Source of the DNA: a virus
DNA: 26,718 nt
Strand: one strand, 5' to 3'
Virus record (IMG/VR): IMGVR_UViG_3300032092_000201
Location: 1 to 26,718 of that record
Shown: one piece after another, positions 22,385 through 26,718 of the stretch
Layout: each line of letters starts with the position of its first letter
How positions within the stretch are numbered: the first letter of the stretch is position 1
The notes under the pieces: generated by a model
The model's input: only the letters and a program-made list of their open reading frames with translations
Databases searched by the model: none
Told to the model about the DNA's origin: nothing
Program-made: the position numbers and the translations under genes

Positions 22385-22849
22385 TCATTTGGAAGTCTTA
22401 TTTTCTTTTTTACCAATTGGCCCATCGTTTTGTTGTATTAATCCACGTCCATATTTTTCAATGCGTTCCATATAACGCTCTTTAACATAATTATGAATTG
22501 GTAATGGTTTACCGTCATCATCTATACGTACAAACTTAATCATGGTTTCTGTAACAACTCTTTGTTCTCCGGTGTACACATTATGCTTACGAACTTCAAT
22601 CCAACAATCAACTGAAGTAGTTCCAAACTTATGTATCTTGCCGTACACTTTTAATATGTTACCAACCTTAACTGACTGTTTGAAAAGCAATTCATTGATC
22701 TTAAGTGTCACTACACGTTGGGTGTCACAGATCTGAGATACATATGCGGCTGCGGCATCATCAATGATTGAAAGGATAGTACCGCCAAACATATTGTCAT
22801 GTACTCCTATATCACCTTTCTTGCAAATGTATGTTGTAATCAATTCCAT
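22385..22849 (-). CDS. Hotdog-fold acyl-CoA thioesterase-like protein
   Basis: The protein has 154 residues from the ATG at 22849 (MELITTYICKK), preferred because the first ATG at 22870 lies inside the preceding gene. It shows the YciA/BFIT-type hotdog pattern: HDNMFGGTILSIIDDAAAA (with the conserved N and the acidic catalytic position), then VTLKINELLF, VKVGNILKVYGKIHKFGTTS and a WIEV strand. Such enzymes hydrolyse acyl-CoA thioesters. A thioesterase is uncommon in phages; it might adjust membrane lipids or remove CoA-linked signals. It starts 1 nt after the preceding stop. Confidence 0.8.
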   Translation of the reverse strand: MELITTYICKKGDIGVHDNMFGGTILSIIDDAAAAYVSQICDTQRVVTLKINELLFKQSVKVGNILKVYGKIHKFGTTSVDCWIEVRKHNVYTGEQRVVTETMIKFVRIDDDGKPLPIHNYVKERYMERIEKYGRGLIQQNDGPIGKKENKTSK

Positions 22850-22850
22850 A

Positions 22851-23342
22851 TTAGTCCCACCATCCATCAATATGATCTGCTAAATACTTATATGCCGCGC
22901 GCTTATCCTTTGTGTAATCTTTACGAGCCTTATTGGAAAGCTCTGCAAACTCTCTGGCATATTGGTCTTTATGTTCTTTAGTTTTAACACCGTCATAGTC
23001 AATATGCATTTCAGATGAGTCTGTTCCAGGTATCGGTACCATTCTCAATACTCCTTTACCCCATTTAGCATCTAGTTCCTGCATTACCGGACATTCATAG
23101 AACTCCCAAGAGTCTCTGGTCATATGCAACAAATCAATAGCTGTTTGAATTTCATTGGCTACTCTTTTTGCTTCAGCAATATTAGTTCTGTCTGACAAGA
23201 AGAAGTCTCGTGTATGTTCTAGTTTCTTAATGAAGATCTCATTGATAAAACTATTGTCCCAATCTTCGTCTCTCCAAATGGTAGGCATCCAACGTATCAC
23301 GTTATGGCACTTTCTAAAAAATCTTTTAATCTTGTATTTCAT
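22851..23342 (-). CDS. Conserved-looking phage protein
   Basis: This 163-residue protein starts with a strongly basic, aromatic segment (KIKRFFRKCHNVIRWMPTIW) and is helical throughout, ending in HIDGWWD. I have the impression of a widespread phage protein family without known function. It lies between the lytic transglycosylase and the thioesterase. Confidence 0.65.
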   Translation of the reverse strand: MKYKIKRFFRKCHNVIRWMPTIWRDEDWDNSFINEIFIKKLEHTRDFFLSDRTNIAEAKRVANEIQTAIDLLHMTRDSWEFYECPVMQELDAKWGKGVLRMVPIPGTDSSEMHIDYDGVKTKEHKDQYAREFAELSNKARKDYTKDKRAAYKYLADHIDGWWD

Positions 23343-23350
23343 ATGCTTAA

Positions 23351-23842
23351 TTATAATGAATCTTTTTCAGTAATCCAATTTCTTTGGTAATCTTTTTTAA
23401 CAGCCTCTTTGGCATATCTGTTAATTACGGGCCTTCCGGTATTATATGCTCCGGCTGCTTTTGCCCAACTCTTATATCGTTTAAAGTTCTGGGCTAATAT
23501 CTTCATACTTAAATTAACATTGAACTCAATGCTATCTCGTAATTCATTTTTAGTAACCTTACGTTCTGCAAAATATGAAGCATACTTGTATCTAATTTGC
23601 ATAGGACCCATGGCACCTGCCTTAGATACTCTGGAAGGATTATAAGTTGAATCTTGTGGGCCACGATATGTTGTTTCTAAATGTGCAATATTGAATGCCA
23701 CATGTCTAGGAATTTGATACATTCCAGAATAAAGCATGATGGCTCTGTACATACGTGTTGCCGGATCCGGCTTTTCAATTGGCTGAACTGTTACAGCACT
23801 TAATAAAATGCATGATAATGCAATTAATATAATTGTTCTCAT
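23351..23842 (-). CDS. Exported lytic transglycosylase (SLT/GH23-like)
   Basis: This 163-residue protein has an N-terminal signal or anchor segment (about 1-20) and a goose-type/SLT lysozyme domain. The catalytic glutamate is in AHLETTYR (E56), followed by SKAGAMGPMQI (about 73-83) and AAGAYNTGRPVINRYA. The enzyme cleaves peptidoglycan between MurNAc and GlcNAc with 1,6-anhydro product formation. With its own export signal it could serve as a secreted endolysin or in entry. It is separate from the holin-like block at 6.9-8.3 kb. Confidence 0.88.
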   Translation of the reverse strand: MRTIILIALSCILLSAVTVQPIEKPDPATRMYRAIMLYSGMYQIPRHVAFNIAHLETTYRGPQDSTYNPSRVSKAGAMGPMQIRYKYASYFAERKVTKNELRDSIEFNVNLSMKILAQNFKRYKSWAKAAGAYNTGRPVINRYAKEAVKKDYQRNWITEKDSL

Positions 23843-23859
23843 AACTTATTTAATTTTAA

Positions 23860-24304
23860 GGTAGACGTTCTTTAACGTGTTTTATTTATTTATTTTTCTT
23901 TTCAGTTTGCTTCATTTCATTGAAATAAACATCGATTAATTTATCAATACGCTTGTCAGTATAAGAATGACTTTCCGTAACCGCATCTGTGATTTGATCA
24001 TTGATCTTCATATCCATTTCACGTTGCAGTTCCGTTACATTTTGATAAACATGTCGTTCTATATTGTCTTGTCTACGTTCTAAATCTTCTCGTAAACGTT
24101 GTGTACCGTCCCATACGTTGCGATCATTATTCATGATCCATTCTTCTTGTTGTCTGATTGTTTTTAGCAATTTGGTAATCTTAAGCACACCCCAAACGAT
24201 TAGCGCTATTGCAATAGCTCCAATAATCGAGAGCATACCTAAAACAAAATACATTGTTTCCATATTATTATCTCCTATAAGTTTTATGTCAAAGAACGTC
24301 TACC
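23860..24304. repeat. 14-bp inverted repeats flanking one gene
   Basis: GGTAGACGTTCTTT at 23860-23873 is the exact reverse complement of AAAGAACGTCTACC at 24291-24304. They bracket the membrane/coiled-coil gene at 23886-24263. The outer arm begins 6 nt past the tRNA-Met 3' end. Possible roles are mRNA ends that pair, a protein-binding site pair, or an invertible segment. Confidence 0.5.
23886..24263 (-). CDS. Membrane-anchored coiled-coil protein
   Basis: This 125-residue protein has one N-terminal transmembrane helix (about 5-28) and a long charged coiled coil (about 34-118) facing one compartment, ending in EKKNK. It resembles Rz-like i-spanins in layout. It precedes the lytic transglycosylase, which fits a lysis role. 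A clear Shine-Dalgarno (AGGAGA, 7 nt before ATG, plus 24270-24275) is unusual in this window and supports the start. Confidence 0.7.
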   Translation of the reverse strand: METMYFVLGMLSIIGAIAIALIVWGVLKITKLLKTIRQQEEWIMNNDRNVWDGTQRLREDLERRQDNIERHVYQNVTELQREMDMKINDQITDAVTESHSYTDKRIDKLIDVYFNEMKQTEKKNK

Positions 24305-24309
24305 GTTAG

Positions 24310-24383
24310 TGCGCCTTCCTGGGATCGAACCAGGCACCTACTGATTATGAGTCAGTTGCTCTAACCGAATGAGCTAAAAGCGC
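24310..24383 (-). tRNA. tRNA with CAT anticodon (Met, or Ile if modified)
   Basis: The 74-nt cloverleaf has acceptor GCGCTTT paired with AAGGCGC, D-arm AGCTCATTCGGTTAGAGC, anticodon arm ACTGA-CTCATAA-TCAGT with CAT at 24347-24349 (plus ATG), T-arm CCTGG-TTCGATC-CCAGG and discriminator A. CCA is not encoded. It reads AUG as elongator Met, or AUA if the wobble base is lysidine-modified. Confidence 0.88.
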
Positions 24384-24387
24384 TAAA

Positions 24388-24429
24388 TGAGTGCAGCGGG
24401 GCTGCAGACCCCTGAGGCTCCTGCACTGA
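24388..24429 (-). ncRNA. Minihelix-like hairpin (acceptor + T-arm shape)
   Basis: On the minus strand AGTGCAG pairs with CTGCACT (7 bp). Inside, GGGG-TCTGCAG-CCCC forms a stem with a 7-nt loop placed just before the 3' strand, as a T-arm is placed before an acceptor strand. Only about 8 nt lie where D and anticodon arms would be. It might be a tRNA-like minihelix or a processing signal between tRNAs. Confidence 0.45.
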
Positions 24430-24444
24430 GTTGATCCTCTTTAG

Positions 24445-24543
24445 TACTCAAGATTGGACTTGCACCAACATGTTCTTTCGAACTCGTTACCTTAGCGTCT
24501 ACTATCGGGTTTACCATGGTAACCTCGCTTCCGCCACTTGAGC
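24445..24543 (-). tRNA. tRNA-like element A, aberrant core
   Basis: The 99-nt element has acceptor GCTCAAG/CTTGAGT, T-arm GTTGG-TGCAAGT-CCAAT and discriminator A, plus a variable-arm-like hairpin GTTC-GAAA-GAAC. The core has Leu-type D-arm ends (GTGGCGGAA ... GTAGACGC) separated by an extra ~27 nt containing a GGTTACC/GGTAAACC hairpin. No ordinary 5-bp/7-nt anticodon arm follows. It could be a degenerate tRNA-Leu, a tRNA with an insertion, or a dedicated tRNA mimic. Confidence 0.5.
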
Positions 24544-24548
24544 ATTTG

Positions 24549-24620
24549 TAGTCGGTACGGGAATCGAACCCGTGTTACCAGAATGAAAATCTGGTGTCCT
24601 AACCCCTAGACGAACCGACC
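24549..24620 (-). tRNA. tRNA-Glu (TTC)
   Basis: The 72-nt cloverleaf has acceptor GGTCGGT/ACCGACT, D-arm region TCGTCTAGGGGTTAGGAC, anticodon arm CCAGA-TTTTCAT-TCTGG with anticodon TTC, T-arm ACGGG-TTCGAAT-CCCGT and discriminator A. Its first seven bases overlap the 3' end of the upstream Lys-rich protein gene. Confidence 0.92.
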
Positions 24621-24899
24621 AAGATTCGTATTCACTTTATCTTTCTTAACTGTTTTGGTAATTTTCTTTTTTACTGGCTTGGCTTTCTTAACTGCTTTAG
24701 CTTTTTTAGTTGGCTTTGGTTTAACTACCTTAGCCGGCTTTTCAGTCTTTGCCTTTTTAAGTTTGCGTTCTACTAGGCCATCATGGTATTCAATTTCAAC
24801 TGATACCGGACCATTACGGAACTTACTTAAATCATATGTCCAAGTACTTGTCGTTTCAGCATTTTTATATACTACTGAATATCGTGTCTTGTTTTCCAT
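24606..24899 (-). CDS. Small protein with Lys/Pro/Ala histone-H1-like tail
   Basis: The protein has 97 residues from the ATG at 24899 (MENKTRYSVVYK). The longer ORF from 24971 is rejected because it would run through a tRNA. A small N-terminal beta-type domain (about 1-48) is followed by a tail of repeated K-K-A-K, K-P-x-K and K-K-x units (about 49-88), as in H1-like or other DNA/RNA-compacting proteins. The gene lies between two tRNAs, and its last 15 nt, including the TAG stop, overlap the 5' end of tRNA-Glu. Processing of that tRNA would cut the mRNA before its stop. Confidence 0.65.
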   Translation of the reverse strand: MENKTRYSVVYKNAETTSTWTYDLSKFRNGPVSVEIEYHDGLVERKLKKAKTEKPAKVVKPKPTKKAKAVKKAKPVKKKITKTVKKDKVNTNLGRFV

Positions 24900-24913
24900 A
24901 ACTATTAATTTGG

Positions 24914-24987
24914 TTGCGGGGAGTGGACTCGAACCACTGACCTTCAGCTTATGAGACTGACGAGCTACCAACTGCTACCACCCCACA
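24914..24987 (-). tRNA. tRNA with CAT anticodon (Met, or Ile if modified)
   Basis: The 74-nt cloverleaf has acceptor TGTGGGG/CCCCGCA, anticodon arm TCAGT-CTCATAA-GCTGA with CAT at plus 24951-24953 (ATG), T-arm AGTGG-TTCGAGT-CCACT and discriminator A. It lacks the three G-C pairs of initiator tRNA. It is the second CAT tRNA in the cluster, so one of the two may be tRNA-Ile2. It begins 8 nt after the end of the large structured RNA. Confidence 0.85.
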
Positions 24988-24994
24988 ATTTTAA

Positions 24995-25862
24995 ATTCAG
25001 CCTGAGACTACAGCTTCAATGTTAGGTCTTTTGTCGGATTATGTTTTCCCTTCTTGTCCACCAACTTTTGGTTGGTATCCTAACAATGCCGGTGATTTAA
25101 GTACACCACTCTTTGAGTCACTTTTTTGGACTACTCACCCTCTACTTATTCTATTCAACCCTGCCGGGCTAATTAACTCTTGCGGAGCTATAGACCTTTC
25201 AAAGATATCACCTTAGACTTGCGGCCTTTGGTGGCAATGGACAACCCATTACTGTGTAGGCATCTTTCGTCCGTGACTGGTAAGCGCTTTTGCTTTTCAT
25301 TATTAGTTTTGCTAATCATGCAAAAGGTTTGGTCGCAGATGCTGAAAGTAGTGGCTTACCTTTAAGCTAACCCATCTTTTGAACGAGTCAATACTCAACT
25401 ACTCTCTGAAGTGTCCCCACCTCCATACTTTAAGAATTCTTCATGACACATGCCTTGGTAGGCTAAGGTCAAGGTAAGTAACAGCACCACCTGTACTCTT
25501 ACATGCCTTTCGGCTTTAAGATCTCTCTTGTATTGGAACCCGTAATCATATACTTGGATAAGCATATTTCTCACGTGGAAGTTCCTATAGGTTATTCTTA
25601 TTGCTCTTCCGAGCTCAACCAGATGACCTGCATCACCTAGTCACCAATCCACTTCCCTTACAGTGTCACCCTCAGGTACAAAGGATCAATGATATCCTAC
25701 TTGCCTACTCGAGCTCCGTTCGAAGCCGCAAACCATATTAACCAATACGATTCACATTATCCTGGTTTCCCAGTTTATTTAACGACCATAGGCGGCCGAC
25801 TATCATTTATCAGATTAAATGTCTCATAATCAACCCGAAGGTCTCATAATCAACTACTGAAT
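24995..25862 (-). ncRNA. Large structured non-coding RNA candidate, 868 nt
   Basis: No convincing ORF exists here. The ends pair: ATTCAG (25857-25862) with CTGAAT (24995-25000), and TGAGAC (25841-25846) with GTCTCA (25003-25008). Internal helices include a three-tier arm (25279-25285/25354-25360, 25287-25293/25320-25326, 25302-25306/25312-25316), GTTAGG/CCTAAC (25021-25026/25079-25084) and 25804-25809/25816-25821. GNRA tetraloops lie at 25762-25773 (GAAA), 25505-25514 (GAAA) and 25603-25614 (GGAA), and a UUCG loop at 25833-25842. A family promoter lies ~45 nt upstream and tRNA-Met follows 8 nt downstream. Size, ornate folding and tRNA neighbours recall GOLLD and ROOL RNAs of phages; I cannot assign the class by sequence. 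Confidence 0.75.
25821..25854. repeat. Two 14-bp direct repeats in the RNA 5' end
   Basis: GTCTCATAATCAAC occurs at 25821-25834 and 25841-25854 (plus strand), 6 nt apart; the spacer with flanks forms the UUCG hairpin. In the minus-strand RNA each copy reads GTTGATTATGAGAC, which is complementary to the anticodon loops of both CAT tRNAs nearby. Confidence 0.7.
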
Positions 25863-25905
25863 GGATAATAATATTTCAAAGAACTTATCTCTCTCAATTA
25901 TTTCA

Positions 25906-25937
25906 TAAATATAAGTACAACTTTTTGATTTACCAAA
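25906..25937 (-). promoter_or_regulatory. Promoter G, for the structured RNA and tRNA cluster
   Basis: The minus strand reads TTTG, 20 nt, TATATTTA, TGAAAT. It directs transcription into the large RNA and then the tRNAs. It lacks the long operator array of promoters C-F, so it may be constitutive or use a different control. Confidence 0.68.
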
Positions 25938-25964
25938 TCTTTTTGTAACTTTTTTAAGAAATTT

Positions 25965-26108
25965 TTAATACTCTTGTTTATCAAGTTTCCACTTGCGGCA
26001 TGCTAACTTCTTAGCTTTCTTTTTGCGATCTGCGTACTGCTTAGGAGCGAATCGACCATCAAAGAAGCCGGCTTCGATTCTAAGCTCTCTATCAGATGCT
26101 TTTGCCAT
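25965..26108 (-). CDS. Small highly basic protein, 47 residues
   Basis: The protein has 47 residues from the ATG at 26108 (MAKASDRELRIEAGFFDGRF), with a Lys/Arg-rich second half (DRKKKAKKLACRKWK). An upstream ATG at 26129 would place the start at or before the expected transcription start of promoter H, so the internal ATG is preferred. The FFDGRF-x-P core followed by a basic tail looks like a small conserved phage protein. It could bind nucleic acid. The stop lies 28 nt before promoter G's -33 element. Confidence 0.65.
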   Translation of the reverse strand: MAKASDRELRIEAGFFDGRFAPKQYADRKKKAKKLACRKWKLDKQEY

Positions 26109-26135
26109 TTTAAACAATTTCTTATTCATCTTTCA

Positions 26136-26167
26136 TAAATATAAGAACGTTATCTTAAAAAACCAAA
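26136..26167 (-). promoter_or_regulatory. Promoter H, for the small basic gene
   Basis: The minus strand reads TTTG, 20 nt, TATATTTA, TGAAAG. The -33 element overlaps the 3' arm of a hairpin terminator that follows tRNA-like element B. Confidence 0.65.
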
Positions 26168-26182
26168 TCTTTGTTAAGATTT
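26157..26182 (-). terminator. Rho-independent-type terminator after tRNA-like element B
   Basis: On the minus strand AAATCTT-AACA-AAGATTT makes a perfect 7-bp stem with a 4-nt loop, followed by GG and six T. It lies 12 nt past the 3' end of element B and overlaps promoter H. The stem is AT-rich, so efficiency is uncertain. Confidence 0.55.
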
Positions 26183-26193
26183 TTTTCTTTTTG

Positions 26194-26340
26194 CAGTCAG
26201 GACAGGACTCGAACCTATAACACCAACCAGTAACTCCTCAGGTCATCATGCCTTTGGTCGTCGTTGGACTTACTTGTAGCGTCTAACCAAATCAACTCCG
26301 TCGGCTTAAGCTTCCAGAGCAAACATTCCGCCACCTGACT
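26194..26340 (-). tRNA. tRNA-like element B, 147 nt, expanded core
   Basis: It has a perfect acceptor AGTCAGG/CCTGACT and a T-arm ATAGG-TTCGAGT-CCTGT. Leu-type D-arm ends (GTGGCGGAA ... TTAGACGC) are separated by about 35 extra nt. A further ~60-nt stretch follows, with TTTGGT/ACCAAA and CCAAC/GTTGG pairings instead of a normal anticodon arm. It is about 60 nt longer than a type II tRNA. It shares both ends with element C. Confidence 0.5.
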
Positions 26341-26417
26341 ATGTTGTTTAGTGGGACTCATACCACCATGCTTCATTGCCTTGTATCATGTTTTTTTGTT
26401 TAAGCTAATTTGTTTAG

Positions 26418-26505
26418 TAGTCAGGACAGGATTCGAACCTGTATGAATGATTGGTTTCGCTTTCATCCAATTACCACTCACTAGCTACCATAACGCCACC
26501 TGACT
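26418..26505 (-). tRNA. tRNA-like element C, 88 nt, 12-nt central loop
   Basis: The acceptor AGTCAGG/CCTGACT is identical to that of element B, and the T-arm is ACAGG-TTCGAAT-CCTGT with discriminator A. A D-arm TGGC/GCTA with a GTTATGGTA loop is possible. The middle contains ATTGG/CCAAT closing a 12-nt loop instead of a 7-nt anticodon loop. It could be a tRNA with a small insertion or an evolved mimic. Confidence 0.55.
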
Positions 26506-26511
26506 ATGATT

Positions 26512-26718
26512 TTAATTATCGCTTAAAACCACTTCATCTTTTGAAAAGTTTGTACCTCTTGTGTTATACCATTCCAAAGCATCTTCATACGTGCCATGTA
26601 TACTATTTCTAGACTCGCCACCATCACCGTCTTCCCACTTACCCCAAAAGTTTTTAGTTTGACCGATATAACGTACTGATCCATCAAAGTTAGTTCTTTT
26701 TACAATTCTTTTTTCTCT
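26512..26718 (-). CDS. Truncated hypothetical protein (5' end outside window)
   Basis: An open frame enters from the right edge and stops at 26512-26514, giving the last 68 residues of a protein. The visible part (RTNFDGSVRYIGQTKNFWG then GTYEDALEWYNTRG) is Trp/Gly/Asp-rich and unrecognised. No start is present in the window. It ends 6 nt before tRNA-like element C. Confidence 0.6.
   Translation of the reverse strand, partial: REKRIVKRTNFDGSVRYIGQTKNFWGKWEDGDGGESRNSIHGTYEDALEWYNTRGTNFSKDEVVLSDN

Noticed and set aside
24655-24954. Plus-strand ORF of 99 residues
   Set aside because: It is the antisense of the Lys-rich repeat (giving a Phe/Leu/Ala-rich shadow) and runs into the tRNA.
24900-24971. 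N-terminal extension of the Lys-rich protein (start at 24971)
   Set aside because: It would translate through the tRNA at 24914-24987; the ATG at 24899 just after the tRNA is sufficient.
25019-25365. Two plus-strand ORFs of 61-65 residues inside the gene-free block
   Set aside because: They run opposite to every other gene, have no start-site context, and overlap strong RNA helices that pair on the minus strand.
24995-25862. tmRNA or RNase P RNA as identity of the large RNA
   Set aside because: There is no tRNA-Ala-like end or tag reading frame for tmRNA, and I cannot find the conserved core blocks of RNase P RNA.
24995-25862. Group I or group II intron
   Set aside because: No interrupted gene flanks it, no domain V-like hairpin or guanosine-site core is visible, and it contains no intron ORF.
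26341-26417. 13-residue ORF between the twin tRNA-like elements
   Set aside because: Too short, without coupling to a neighbour, and confined to a spacer of structured RNA genes.

Overview
The window looks like part of a large, AT-rich, strictly lytic-style phage genome infecting a member of the Bacteroidota. Every credible gene lies on the minus strand, genes are short and packed with 1-10 nt overlaps, and most are unrecognisable small phage proteins. Bacteroidota fits because the promoters read TTTG/CTAG-N20-TA(A/T)NTTTA, close to the known Bacteroidota -33/-7 consensus, and because Shine-Dalgarno sites are mostly absent. That assignment is inference; no virion structural gene is visible here.

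In transcription order (right to left): the right edge holds a truncated ORF and two twin tRNA-like elements (26.2-26.5 kb). A small basic gene has its own promoter. Next is an 868-nt gene-free block (24,995-25,862) that folds as a large structured RNA, has its own promoter, and leads directly into a tRNA cluster (Met/Ile-CAT, Glu-TTC, a tRNA-like element, a minihelix-like hairpin, Met/Ile-CAT). Then follow a membrane/coiled-coil protein, a lytic transglycosylase, a hotdog thioesterase, a tiny lipoprotein and other small genes (21.7-24.3 kb).

From 21.5 to 17.1 kb one operon encodes a SWIM zinc finger, a primase/polymerase-like protein, a polynucleotide kinase, an RNA ligase of the OB-fold + nucleotidyltransferase type, and two calcineurin-like phosphoesterases. 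Together these look like a split RNA end-healing and sealing pathway. From 16.8 to 6.2 kb a long operon carries a zinc-ribbon protein, ATP-dependent DNA ligase, a tandem-PAS membrane protein, thymidylate synthase, an ART-like protein, a GT2 glycosyltransferase, an LpxH-like phosphoesterase, and a probable lysis/envelope block (membrane GAF-like protein, two paralogous holin-like proteins, overlapping spanin-like pair). The left end has three single- or few-gene units: two unknown proteins, then a MoxR/CobS-type AAA+ ATPase and a CobT-like VWA protein with a zincin-like HExxH, followed by four small genes, three of them membrane or basic proteins.

Eight promoters share exactly 20 nt between elements; in five, a GTTAC box sits exactly 15 nt further upstream. 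Four of these promoters are preceded by arrays of a palindromic operator-like repeat built on ATTGATTATCAATGAGTTAC, suggesting a phage-encoded regulon. The most promising novelties are the large structured RNA beside abnormal tRNA-like elements, the nearby RNA-repair operon, the tandem-PAS membrane protein, and the repeat/promoter regulon.
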